Shown here: positions 49,768-58,688 of the stretch, piece after piece
How positions within the stretch are numbered: the stretch's first letter is position 1
How the letters are laid out: each line of letters begins with the position of its first letter
Assembly (NCBI GenBank): GCA_020161455.1
Contig: JAIUNZ010000010.1
Location: forward strand, 1-64,000
Direction: 5' to 3'
DNA: 64,000 nt
Source of the DNA: Bacteroidota bacterium
GTDB lineage: Bacteria > Bacteroidota > Bacteroidia > Flavobacteriales > Flavobacteriaceae
Translations under genes and position numbers: made by a program
Notes under the pieces: generated by a model
The model's input: only the letters and a program-made list of their open reading frames with translations
Told to the model about the DNA's origin: nothing
Database searches by the model: none

Positions 49768-52500
49768 CTATAAATTATACTTCAAAGTGAAAATTAAGTA
49801 TCGTGGTTGAATCGTATATTGTGAATCACTCGTTGAAAACTGCGAGAAACTATTATCCTTCAATGCTTTTGTGTTTAACAAATTGGTCACGCTTACTTTA
49901 TACTCAAAGTGACTGTCTTTTGTTTTTTGGAAAATCAAACTTGCTGACAAGAAATCGTATTCATTTTCAACCGATTTGTCTTTATTATAGTAATGAAAGT
50001 ATTCGTATTCACTCACAAACGAAAAACTCTTCAGGAAAAAGTATTCTAACTTCGCATTTGGTCTATCGGTATAAAACGTATCATTTGGATATTGATTTAC
50101 AGAATAACCATAACCCAATTCTAAGTTTGGAAAGTTCCTAAAATTAGTAGAGGCTTTTAAATCATATGTTTGCGAAAAACTTTCATTCGTTAATAAGACA
50201 TCTTCTAATGTTATTCTATCCACTTGAATGTTATTATATTTTGACCAGTTCAAATTGGCGCTAATTGAGGCTTTGTAATACTTAAAGAAAGAACGACCGT
50301 AACGTAAATTTCCTGAAAGACTTTCATCTGCAAAGGCTGAATTGATTGGCGAAGACACTTGATTCACATTGTTAAATAAAGCTCTGTTTTTGACAGCGTC
50401 AACCGTTCGATTATAATTAATAAATGCCGAAATATTTTCGAAATTAAACATGTTGTACTTAAAATAACGCAACGAATGCGACTGTTGTATGGCATTCTCT
50501 AACGTTCTGTTTCCGCTAGTTAAACTATTGTAATTATTAAACACATATCCTTCGGCTAAGCGGTTAATATCTGTAAAGTTATTATTGAAAGAGAAATTAT
50601 AGGTTAACGATTCTGCCTTCTTAATTTGATAAATTGCCAAGAAATCTGGAAGTATTCTACCAAAATTTTGCTTATAGTTGCTTCCCAATTGGGTATTGTT
50701 GAGCGAATAGTTATGAATACTAAATCCTGGTGTTAAAGTAAACTTGCCAGTTAGTAATTTATAATGCAAACCAAGAAAAGCATCATTAAACCTGTAGTTT
50801 ACATCGTTTGTATTTTCAGCATCATCCAAATTGTTGATGTCTTGGTTGTCTAATATTTGAAATATTCTTGAGTTGAAGTTTTGATACGAATATGTATTTC
50901 CGAAGGTTACATTGATGTTGCTCTTTGGTGTAACCATATAGTAATAATCTAGCTTTGTATCAATCTTATTGGTCTTCACAAAACGGTCTTGGTTGATGTC
51001 GTTTCTGTTTTGTCCGGCAATGTATCCGGATAAATTAAACGGTTGCGTTTGTAAATTGGCGTTGTAAAAAGGATCTTCTTCTTGATACAGATGTTGCATC
51101 TCTAATGCAAAAACATGTTTAGAAGTTGGTGTGTAATAAAAACTCAAGTTCTGATTTATTGTAGCAGGGTTTTGGGTTTTATTGCTCAAAATAGTCTCTG
51201 TTGTTGAAATATTGTCTTCATCAATCACTTCTCTTAGTAATGAATTGTCTTCATCTTGCTTAGAAAACTTGCTCAACACATCATAATCCATCTGGAAATT
51301 AGCATTTGGTTTGTAGAGCGAACTTAACTTCATCAACCCTAATCTACTATTCTGATGCGCTATTTGATTTCTATTTTCGGTAGAAGCTACTTCGGTTGAA
51401 TTTGGTTTTAAATAATTAGTGTTGGTCACTGTTTCAATATCTGTAACCGAAGATGAAAGGATTCCAAAACCACTTAACGTCCATGTTTTTGAAGGATTAT
51501 AGGAGAAGTTGGTAGCACCAAACTTGGTGTCAATTTCTTTGGCTCTATTGTTTCTTAATAACGATACGCCCAAATCATTGCTCAACACATTAAAGCTAGA
51601 ACCACCTTTTGACATCATACTTCTAAATCCGCCAGTGAATTTAAAATAATCCTGAATGGTTAGCGGTAATTCTCCAATGTTATTGAAGTTTGTAATTACA
51701 TTAATACTATATTTTGGGTTATAATAAAAGAGCTTCGGGTTGATTATATATCGGTCAAACTTGTTTTTATCGTCCATTCCGCCACCAGCAGTAACATCGC
51801 CAAACCAAAAGTTTTTCTTTCCATCTTTTAACTTGATGTTCATAGCAAGATTATCTTGGTTGTTTTCAACTCCTTTTAGGATGGAGTTTTCATTAAAGTT
51901 TCTCAATACCTGTACCTTGTCTATGGCGTCAGCAGGAATGTTTTTAACGCCTAGTTTTGTATCGCCGTCAAAAAAATCTTTGCCTTCTACCATTAATTTG
52001 GTCACTTTCTTTCCTTCTACTTCTACTTCGCCATCGGCATTTACTTCTACGCCAGGCAACTTTTTAAGCACGTCTTCCAGTTTTCTTTCGGTGCCGTTTT
52101 TAAACGAATCGGCATTATAAACTATTGTATCACCTTTTATAGAAACTGGCATTTCGCGTACAATTTCTACGCCTTCAAGGTCTATACCACCACTTTCCAT
52201 AGTGATGTTTTGAGTAATGTTTTCTGATTCTGTAGTTATGGTTAACTCTTTATTTTGCATCCCAAGATAACTCAGCTTAACCGTATAGGTTGTATTGGGT
52301 TTCAAGTTCAAAACAAACCTTCCTTTATCGTTTGTTATAGCATACGAATCCATTCCTTTAGTGGCTTGATTCATTGCCATAATGTTTGCCATTTCTAGTG
52401 GCTGCTTGTTAGTATCTTGGATGATTCCTTCAAAACGAACGTTTTGAGAAAAACTTAAAAGTGAAGTAATCGTTAAAACAAACAATAGTAATTTTTTCAT
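49768..52500 (-). CDS. Outer-membrane beta-barrel protein, TonB-receptor-like with carboxypeptidase-regulatory domain
   Basis: 910 aa. Signal peptide MKKLLLFVLTITSLLSFSQ, CarboxypepD_reg-like domain (about 22-100: GIIQDTNKQPLEMANIMAMN), a plug-like segment (about 110-215: LEDVLKKLPGVEVNADGEVE, DAIDKVQVLRNFNENSILKG), then a long barrel (about 230-910). It belongs to the OMP_b-brl_3 group that pairs with GLPGLI proteins. Last gene of a three-gene minus-strand unit with two GLPGLI genes. Cargo unknown; dependence on TonB is likely but no clear TonB box was seen. Confidence 0.85.
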   Translation of the reverse strand: MKKLLLFVLTITSLLSFSQNVRFEGIIQDTNKQPLEMANIMAMNQATKGMDSYAITNDKGRFVLNLKPNTTYTVKLSYLGMQNKELTITTESENITQNITMESGGIDLEGVEIVREMPVSIKGDTIVYNADSFKNGTERKLEDVLKKLPGVEVNADGEVEVEGKKVTKLMVEGKDFFDGDTKLGVKNIPADAIDKVQVLRNFNENSILKGVENNQDNLAMNIKLKDGKKNFWFGDVTAGGGMDDKNKFDRYIINPKLFYYNPKYSINVITNFNNIGELPLTIQDYFKFTGGFRSMMSKGGSSFNVLSNDLGVSLLRNNRAKEIDTKFGATNFSYNPSKTWTLSGFGILSSSVTDIETVTNTNYLKPNSTEVASTENRNQIAHQNSRLGLMKLSSLYKPNANFQMDYDVLSKFSKQDEDNSLLREVIDEDNISTTETILSNKTQNPATINQNLSFYYTPTSKHVFALEMQHLYQEEDPFYNANLQTQPFNLSGYIAGQNRNDINQDRFVKTNKIDTKLDYYYMVTPKSNINVTFGNTYSYQNFNSRIFQILDNQDINNLDDAENTNDVNYRFNDAFLGLHYKLLTGKFTLTPGFSIHNYSLNNTQLGSNYKQNFGRILPDFLAIYQIKKAESLTYNFSFNNNFTDINRLAEGYVFNNYNSLTSGNRTLENAIQQSHSLRYFKYNMFNFENISAFINYNRTVDAVKNRALFNNVNQVSSPINSAFADESLSGNLRYGRSFFKYYKASISANLNWSKYNNIQVDRITLEDVLLTNESFSQTYDLKASTNFRNFPNLELGYGYSVNQYPNDTFYTDRPNAKLEYFFLKSFSFVSEYEYFHYYNKDKSVENEYDFLSASLIFQKTKDSHFEYKVSVTNLLNTKALKDNSFSQFSTSDSQYTIQPRYLIFTLKYNL

Positions 52501-52520
52501 TCTTTTTGTGGCAAATAATA

Positions 52521-53357
52521 TTAATGTTCTATAGTTTGGAAAATAACATTCCCATCTTCATCTTTCATGCTGTCCATTTTCTTCTTTTGTATCTCATCAA
52601 ATCTCTTTTGTGACACTTTTTCTCCGTTTTTTGGTTTCTTGATTTCAGATTTGTCTTTAGAGTTTAAGACAATCTTTGAACATAAAATAATGTTGTTCTC
52701 TTCGTTTACCTCTAGTATCAATCCGGGTAAACCCCAATAGTTGTTTGGTCCAAAGCTTACTGGAATTTCTGGAGTGTACCAAGCAACAATTACTTTGTCT
52801 TTAGGTTCGTCCATCTTAAATAATGCAGGCTTTACTTTTTCCTTTTTCAAAAACTCTTGGTAGGCTTCTTTCTCATTCTCGGTAACCGGAATGATTAACT
52901 CAGCTTTAAAGCAGTTGTAATCACCAATCTTTTTTGATTCATTCACAAGTTTCCAATTGGCTTTTTCTAATGGTTCTGATATCAAAAACTCTTTACCAAA
53001 AATTTCATCTTCGGCTAAGGTTGTCTTGTCTTTAATATTGATGTATTTTTTTCCAGTTCCCGAGAACTTTATCGAAATGCTCATTCCGTTACTTGGTGCT
53101 TGGGGTTGTTGTAGTTGTTCTACTTCTTCATAAACCGCTTCGTACTTGTTGAAGGTTAACGAAAATGTTTTTTGAGACGACTTATTCAACGCTTCTTTTA
53201 AAGCAGCCGTTAAATCGGGGTTCTCATCTACTTTATCCGATTTAATATTGTCCTTTTTGAAGATGTATTTAGACATGTATTCTGCTTTCCCCTGAAAATC
53301 TTGTGCGTTTGAAAGCAACGTTCCTAACAATAAAAATGGTAGTACTATTTTTTTCAT
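52521..53357 (-). CDS. GLPGLI-family exported protein (second)
   Basis: 278 aa. Signal peptide MKKIVLPFLLLGTLLSNAQ. Family hallmark NNYWGLPGLILEV (about 204-216) and WYTPEIPVSFGP just before; other family strands are FSLTFNKYEAVYEE and YNCFKAELIIP. Function of the family is unknown; members are encoded beside outer-membrane barrels. 20 bp from the barrel gene. Confidence 0.85.
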   Translation of the reverse strand: MKKIVLPFLLLGTLLSNAQDFQGKAEYMSKYIFKKDNIKSDKVDENPDLTAALKEALNKSSQKTFSLTFNKYEAVYEEVEQLQQPQAPSNGMSISIKFSGTGKKYINIKDKTTLAEDEIFGKEFLISEPLEKANWKLVNESKKIGDYNCFKAELIIPVTENEKEAYQEFLKKEKVKPALFKMDEPKDKVIVAWYTPEIPVSFGPNNYWGLPGLILEVNEENNIILCSKIVLNSKDKSEIKKPKNGEKVSQKRFDEIQKKKMDSMKDEDGNVIFQTIEH

Positions 53358-53366
53358 AAAGTTGTT

Positions 53367-54266
53367 TTATCTTGGTCCAAAGCCACCTCGTCCTCTTCCT
53401 CCACCCATTTCTCTCATTTCTTGCATTTTCTTGGTCACCGTTTCATCATATTCTTTTTGCGAAATAACTTTTCCGTTCTTTGGTGCTTTTATTTCGGCTT
53501 TTTCTTTAGCATTCAACACTATTTTTGAACAAAGTATCACTGTTTTTCCATCATTTACTTCCAATATTAAACCCGGTAATCCCCAATAGCTTTCTGGTCC
53601 TTGATTTACTGGGATTTCGGGTGTATACCAAGCAGTAATTGTGATTTCTTTTGGTAAATCTATCGCATCTAAGAAACTGGTTTTCTTTTCGCCTTCTTTT
53701 TCCTCTTTGGCCGTTTCCTCTTTTTTGTCTCCGTCTTTCTTTTCTCCTCTATCCTTCATTCTAAAGTTTCTGAAATCTGACTTACTTGCCGGAATGACAG
53801 CAGTGGCTTTAAAACAATTATAACCACCAATCACTCTGGTTTCGCCAGACATCTGCCAATTATAAGTAACTAAAGAATCTTTTACCAAGAACTCTTTTCC
53901 CATAAACTCTTTATCAACAGTATATGTTTTATCCTTTACATTTTTATAATACGTTCCGCCGCCGCCCATCATAGAGCTCATCATTCTCATACCGCCTCCT
54001 TGGTTTGGCGCATCAAGCTTTTCCTCTTCTTTATATATTGAAGCCGATTTGTCAAAATTTAATATAAACGTTTTTTCAAACATTTTCTTCATGCGCTCTT
54101 CAATGTTCTTTTGCATTTCGGGCGTTATGTTTTTGTTACCTTCCAATCTTTTGGTCATTTCGGAGGTGCTGGTTTTTGATTCATAGACTGCCATGCCTTG
54201 AAAATCAGCTTGGGCAACTGATACTAATGTGAAGAAAGAGAAAATAAATAAGGCTAAATTTTTCAT
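53367..54266 (-). CDS. GLPGLI-family exported protein (first), methionine- and glycine-rich
   Basis: 299 aa. Signal peptide MKNLALFIFSFFTLVSVAQA. Hallmark ESYWGLPGLILEV (about 231-243) and WYTPEIPVNQGP. Differs from its neighbour by a GGGMRMMSSMMGGGGTYY insert (about 88-105), a charged Glu/Lys insert (about 180-205), and a Gly/Arg tail (MGGGRGRGGFGPR). The Met cluster could bind a soft metal; that is conjecture. First gene of the unit. Confidence 0.85.
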   Translation of the reverse strand: MKNLALFIFSFFTLVSVAQADFQGMAVYESKTSTSEMTKRLEGNKNITPEMQKNIEERMKKMFEKTFILNFDKSASIYKEEEKLDAPNQGGGMRMMSSMMGGGGTYYKNVKDKTYTVDKEFMGKEFLVKDSLVTYNWQMSGETRVIGGYNCFKATAVIPASKSDFRNFRMKDRGEKKDGDKKEETAKEEKEGEKKTSFLDAIDLPKEITITAWYTPEIPVNQGPESYWGLPGLILEVNDGKTVILCSKIVLNAKEKAEIKAPKNGKVISQKEYDETVTKKMQEMREMGGGRGRGGFGPR

Positions 54267-54386
54267 GTGTTAGATTTTATTTAGAGTAGCAAATATGACG
54301 AATGATTTGTTAATGTGTTACCAATTAAGTGTTAAAAATAATTTAGACTCTGTTTTTTTTTAAATGGTTTAGTGTAAATTAGCATT

Positions 54387-55175
54387 ATGATTAAAAAAGT
54401 TATCTTCATCCTATTTTTATTAGTTTGCCCGTTTAGTATGAGTCAAAAACTGACAACAACACTTGTCAATTCCACTCCACTAGCAGCCGATTCCTTTTTG
54501 GGTATTGATACTATGGGCAATTACTATTTTATAAAAGACAACGTGTTCACAAAAAAAAATGCTTCACAAACATGGCAATATAAAAATGTGGCTCTTGGCA
54601 AAATCACTTCAGTAGATATTCTCAATCCTTTGAAAATAATTATTTTCTACGAAAATTTTAACACCACTGTTCTCTTAGACGCACAATTGAATGAAATCTT
54701 GCAAAAAAACTTTTCTATCGCTCTAAAAGAAACACTCGTTTCTCATGTTGGCTTGGCTTCTAATAATCGATTGTGGTTGTATAACAATCTGACAAACTCA
54801 ATTGAACTTTATGATTATACCACCAATGCAAGCCAAACTGTGGGACAACCTTTGACCCAAAAAATAGTATATGCCCAGACCAATTTTAATACCTTTTATT
54901 GGATAGACGAAATGAATAACCTCTATACTTGTGATGTTTTTGGCAAAGTTACTTTGATGTGCAATGTTCCAGCATATGAAAAAATTCAAATCATTGATGG
55001 AGAAAGACTTCTTTTTTCAACAAATAATAAGTTATATCTATTAAATAATACCTTAAAATCAATAATTGAAATAGAAATTGTTGAGAACTCCTTTGAGAAT
55101 TTTTATTGTAAAGACCAAAATTTAGCTATTTTTACCAACCAACAAATTAGCAATTATAAAATAATATTACCATAA
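54387..55175 (+). CDS. Exported propeller-like protein of unknown function
   Basis: 262 aa. Signal peptide MIKKVIFILFLLVCPFSMS, then repeating beta blocks (FLGIDTMGNYYFIKDNVFTK, LASNNRLWLYNNLTNSIELYD, TFYWIDEMNNLYTCDVFGKV, LLFSTNNKLYLLNNTL) suggesting a beta-propeller. No family named. Its stop overlaps the deoxynucleoside-kinase start (TAATG), so the two are translated together although one is exported and the other cytoplasmic. Confidence 0.7.
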   Translation: MIKKVIFILFLLVCPFSMSQKLTTTLVNSTPLAADSFLGIDTMGNYYFIKDNVFTKKNASQTWQYKNVALGKITSVDILNPLKIIIFYENFNTTVLLDAQLNEILQKNFSIALKETLVSHVGLASNNRLWLYNNLTNSIELYDYTTNASQTVGQPLTQKIVYAQTNFNTFYWIDEMNNLYTCDVFGKVTLMCNVPAYEKIQIIDGERLLFSTNNKLYLLNNTLKSIIEIEIVENSFENFYCKDQNLAIFTNQQISNYKIILP

Positions 55176-55789
55176 TGCACATAGCAATTGCAGGCAACAT
55201 AGGCGCAGGAAAAACATCTCTCACACGTTCATTGGCAAAACACTTTAAATGGGAACCTCATTTTGAAGACGTAGTGGACAATCCATATTTGGATGATTTC
55301 TATCATCAAATGGAACGTTGGAGTTTCAATCTTCAAATTTACTTCTTAAACAGTCGTTTTAGACAAATCCTACAGATACGCGAAAGCGGCAAAAACATTA
55401 TTCAAGATAGAACAATTTACGAAGATGCACATATTTTTGCTCCCAATTTGCACGCTATGGGCTTGATGACCAACCGCGACTTTCAAAATTATTCTTCGTT
55501 GTTTGAATTGATGGAAAATTTAGTGGGTCCACCTGATTTGTTAATCTATCTAAGAAGTTCTATCCCTAATTTGGTTGGACAAATTCATAAACGTGGTCGC
55601 GATTATGAAAATACTATTTCGATAGATTATCTATCACGTTTGAATGAGCGATATGAAGCATGGGTACACTCTTACGACAAAGGAAAATTATTAATTATTG
55701 ATGTAGATAACATTGATTTTGTAAACAATCCCGAAGATTTAGGGATGGTTATCAATAAAATTGATGCTGAAATAAACGGTTTGTTTTAA
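55175..55789 (+). CDS. Deoxynucleoside kinase
   Basis: 204 aa. P-loop GNIGAGKTSLTRSLAKHF (about 7-24), the substrate motif FEDVVDNPYLDDFY (about 31-44), IIQDRTIYEDAHIFA (DRx, about 76-90), and lid motif RGRDYEN. Phosphorylates deoxynucleosides for salvage (dAdo/dGuo/dCyd-type). Followed by a strong terminator. Confidence 0.92.
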   Translation: MHIAIAGNIGAGKTSLTRSLAKHFKWEPHFEDVVDNPYLDDFYHQMERWSFNLQIYFLNSRFRQILQIRESGKNIIQDRTIYEDAHIFAPNLHAMGLMTNRDFQNYSSLFELMENLVGPPDLLIYLRSSIPNLVGQIHKRGRDYENTISIDYLSRLNERYEAWVHSYDKGKLLIIDVDNIDFVNNPEDLGMVINKIDAEINGLF

Positions 55790-55799
55790 TCCTCCCCAA

Positions 55800-55824
55800 C
55801 CCCTCCAAAGGAGGGGCTTTTTTT
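55800..55824 (+). terminator. Terminator after the deoxynucleoside kinase gene
   Basis: CCCCTCC/GGAGGGG stem, 3-nt loop, followed by C and seven T residues. GC-rich compared with its surroundings. Confidence 0.9.
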
Positions 55825-55847
55825 ACTCTTTTTATTTCCTAAAATAT

Positions 55848-56438
55848 ATGCCATTAGTTAACCCTCTTTCGCCCGACCACGACCAAGAAACCAAAGAACT
55901 TGCAGCTTTCTTTAACGAAACCCTAGGCTTTTGTCCTAATTCTGTTTTGACGATGCAACATCGTCCTGCCATCTCAAAAGCATTCATCAATTTAAACAAA
56001 GCTGTGATGGAAAACCACGGACGAGTAACCTCAGCACTAAAAAGAATGATTGGCTGGGTTACCAGTAATGCTGCTGGTTGCCGATATTGTCAAGCACACA
56101 CCATTCGTGCTGCCGAACGCTATGGAGCAAACCAAGAACAGCTGGATAATATTTGGGAATATGCCTCGCATCCTGCGTTTTCGGATGCCGAGCGGGCTGC
56201 TTTAAACTTTGCTTTGGCAGCTTCGGTCATTCCAAATGCTGTGAACGAAGCTATAAAAAATGACTTATACAGCCACTGGAACGAAGGCGAAATTGTAGAA
56301 ATGCTAGGTGTTATTTCACTTTTTGGCTACCTCAACAGATGGAATGACTCTATGGGAACCACTATTGAAGATGGTGCCGTTGAAAGTGCCGAACAATATC
56401 TGGGAAAAACAGGTTGGGAAAAGGGAAAGCATCAATAA
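55848..56438 (+). CDS. Carboxymuconolactone decarboxylase / AhpD-like protein
   Basis: 196 aa. CMD-fold protein with the AhpD-type redox motif GCRYCQAHTIRAAE (C-x2-C-x2-H, about 77-90) and SALKRMIGWVTSNAAG before it. Peroxidase-related family members reduce peroxides through the CxxC pair with a proton-relay Glu/His; this one is longer than AhpD (about 175). Monocistronic, bounded by terminators. Confidence 0.85.
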   Translation: MPLVNPLSPDHDQETKELAAFFNETLGFCPNSVLTMQHRPAISKAFINLNKAVMENHGRVTSALKRMIGWVTSNAAGCRYCQAHTIRAAERYGANQEQLDNIWEYASHPAFSDAERAALNFALAASVIPNAVNEAIKNDLYSHWNEGEIVEMLGVISLFGYLNRWNDSMGTTIEDGAVESAEQYLGKTGWEKGKHQ

Positions 56439-56596
56439 ACTAAAACTATAAATAGGCATTCATATTCAACATCCCGTATTTAGGATGTGATTTTGAACTG
56501 TTTTGGGTCACAACGAACTGTTTTAAAGATAAAACCCAATATTTTTTGAATTGAACAAAACAAGAGTTTTTATGTAGTTGTTTTTAATCCAAGAAA

Positions 56597-56626
56597 AAAA
56601 ACACAAAGCGCAAACTTTGTGTTTTT
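56597..56626. terminator. Bidirectional terminator between the AhpD-like gene and accD
   Basis: AAAAACACAAAG/CTTTGTGTTTTT perfect 12-bp stem with a 6-nt loop, T-runs on both strands, in a convergent junction. Confidence 0.9.
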
Positions 56627-56651
56627 TGAATAATATCATAATCGTAAAAAT

Positions 56652-57506
56652 TTATCGAATCTCTTGATTCAAAATTAAATCGATGTATAAGTTGATTTTG
56701 TTTTTCATTTCTTTTCGATGAGAAATAAAATCTAAGAAACCGTGTTCCAATAAAAATTCAGCAGTTTGGAAACCTTCTGGCAAATCTTTTCCAGTAGTAT
56801 CACGCACTACTCTTGGCCCAGCAAAACCAATTAATGCACCAGGTTCGGAGATATTAATATCACCTAGCATGGCATAGGAAGCTGTAGTTCCACCAGTTGT
56901 TGGGTCTGTACAAAGTGATATATAGGGTATTTGTGCATCGGCAAGCTGTGCTAATTTTGCAGAAGTTTTTGCTAATTGCATTAACGAATATGCTGCTTCC
57001 ATCATTCGCGCACCACCCGATTTTGAAATCATTACAAAAGGCAATTTATGTTTGATAGAATAATCAATTCCGCGAGCAATTTTTTCTCCAACTACAGCAC
57101 CCATTGAACCGCCAATAAAAGCAAAATCCATACAACAAACCACCAAATCTTTACCTTTTGATTTTCCAACACCTGTACGAACAGCGTCTTTTAGTTTTGT
57201 TTTTTCCTGAACATCTTTTAAACGTTCAGAATATTTTTTGGTATCAACAAAGTGTAAAGGATCTTTGGATGTCATTTTAGCATCTAATTCTTTGAATTCA
57301 TTGTTGTCAAACAAAATTTCAAAGTATTCTTTACTACCAATGCGAACATGAAAATCATCTTCTGGACTTACCCAAAGATTTTTGGCTAATTCGTCTGTAT
57401 CAATAATTTTTCCTGTTGGTGATTTGTACCAAAGTCCTTTAGGAACATCTTTTTTATCTTCGGTAGCGGTAGTGATACCTTTTTCTTTTCTTTTAAACCA
57501 AGCCAT
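56652..57506 (-). CDS. accD: Acetyl-CoA carboxylase carboxyltransferase beta subunit, without zinc ribbon
   Basis: 284 aa. Carboxyltransferase core intact ([70 protein letters not shown]). The N-terminal zinc ribbon, CxxC...CxxC in E. coli AccD, reads here as [20 protein letters not shown] then [10 protein letters not shown]: no Cys in the first 70 residues. The fold is recognisable, but zinc binding must be lost. Acts with AccA in malonyl-CoA synthesis. Confidence 0.93.
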   Translation of the reverse strand: MAWFKRKEKGITTATEDKKDVPKGLWYKSPTGKIIDTDELAKNLWVSPEDDFHVRIGSKEYFEILFDNNEFKELDAKMTSKDPLHFVDTKKYSERLKDVQEKTKLKDAVRTGVGKSKGKDLVVCCMDFAFIGGSMGAVVGEKIARGIDYSIKHKLPFVMISKSGGARMMEAAYSLMQLAKTSAKLAQLADAQIPYISLCTDPTTGGTTASYAMLGDINISEPGALIGFAGPRVVRDTTGKDLPEGFQTAEFLLEHGFLDFISHRKEMKNKINLYIDLILNQEIR

Positions 57507-57510
57507 ATAA

Positions 57511-57552
57511 GTTTATTGTTTATGATTTGTTGTTTGTTGTGGGTTTTGGTGT
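57511..57552. repeat. 7-bp tandem repeat in the accD leader
   Basis: Heptads GTTTATT, GTTTATG, ATTTGTT, GTTTGTT, GTGGGTT, TTGGTGT in the 63-bp gap between fbaA and accD. Confidence 0.65.
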
Positions 57553-57569
57553 AAACTACAAACTTTGTT

Positions 57570-58637
57570 TTATAAAGTGTTTACATTGTTTAAATCAGCA
57601 AATGCTTGTTCTAATCTTTTGTTGAAAGTCATTTCACCTTCGCGAATCCATTTTCTTGGGTCGTAATGTTTTTTGTTTGGCGAATCGGAACCTTCGGGAC
57701 TTCCTATTTGTGTTCTTAAATAGTCAATTTTTGAAGTCATATAATCGCGAATTCCTTCTGTAAAAGCAAATTGCAAATCAGTATCGATATTCATCTTGAT
57801 TACGCCATATCCAATCGCCTCTCTAATTTCTTCTATAGTAGAGCCAGAACCACCGTGGAATACAAAATCAACAGGGTTATTTCCTGTATTGTATTTGTTT
57901 TGAACATAATCTTGAGAGTTTTTCAAGATTTTTGGAGTCAGTTTTACGTTTCCTGGTTTGTAAACCCCGTGAACGTTTCCAAAAGCAGCAGCAATAGTGA
58001 AGCGTGGAGAAACTTTCATTAATTCTTCATAAGCATAGGCAACTTCTTCGGGTTGTGTGTATAATTTTGAGCTATCAACATCAGAATTGTCAACACCATC
58101 TTCTTCTCCACCAGTAATTCCTAATTCAATTTCTAAAGTCATGCCCATTTTACTCATTCGAGCTAAATATTCTTTGCAAATCTCAATATTTTCTTCAATA
58201 GGCTCTTCGGATAAATCAATCATGTGAGAAGAATATAAAGGTTTGCCCGTTTCTGCAAAATGTTTTTCAGAAGCGTCTAACAAACCATCAATCCAAGGCA
58301 AAAGTTTTTTTGCACAATGATCAGTATGTAATATAACTGTTGCTCCATAAGCCTCAGCCAAAGTATGTATGTGTTTTGCTCCAGCAACTCCTCCTGCAAT
58401 GGCTGCTTTTTCATTTTCATTAGACAATCCTTTTCCAGCATTAAAGTGTGCCCCGCCATTTGAGAATTGAATAATTACAGGAGCATTAAGTTTTGCAGCC
58501 GTTTCTAAAACACTATTTATACTGCTAGAACCGATTACATTTACCGCTGGTAATGCAAATCCTTTTTCTTTTGCGTATGCAAAAATTGCTTGAACTTCAT
58601 CGCCTGTTGCAACTCCAGGTTTTATATTATGAGCCAT
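57570..58637 (-). CDS. fbaA: Class II fructose-bisphosphate aldolase
   Basis: 355 aa. Zn-dependent aldolase of glycolysis/gluconeogenesis. Metal and substrate motifs VILHTDHCAKKLLPWIDG, ELGITGGEEDGVDNSD, AAAFGNVHGVYKPGN and FVFHGGSGSTIEEIREAIGY (FHGGSGS), NIDTDLQFAF. Full length of the class IIA group. -7 box TATTTTTG at 58675-58668. accD follows 63 bp downstream. Confidence 0.96.
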   Translation of the reverse strand: MAHNIKPGVATGDEVQAIFAYAKEKGFALPAVNVIGSSSINSVLETAAKLNAPVIIQFSNGGAHFNAGKGLSNENEKAAIAGGVAGAKHIHTLAEAYGATVILHTDHCAKKLLPWIDGLLDASEKHFAETGKPLYSSHMIDLSEEPIEENIEICKEYLARMSKMGMTLEIELGITGGEEDGVDNSDVDSSKLYTQPEEVAYAYEELMKVSPRFTIAAAFGNVHGVYKPGNVKLTPKILKNSQDYVQNKYNTGNNPVDFVFHGGSGSTIEEIREAIGYGVIKMNIDTDLQFAFTEGIRDYMTSKIDYLRTQIGSPEGSDSPNKKHYDPRKWIREGEMTFNKRLEQAFADLNNVNTL

Positions 58638-58688
58638 TTGTTTTGGAATTTTTAGTTAATAAGAATACAAAAATAGGAATTTCTAAAT

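Noticed and set aside
51740-52120. 126-aa plus-strand ORF opposite the outer-membrane barrel gene
   Set aside because: Antisense shadow; no promoter, no family.
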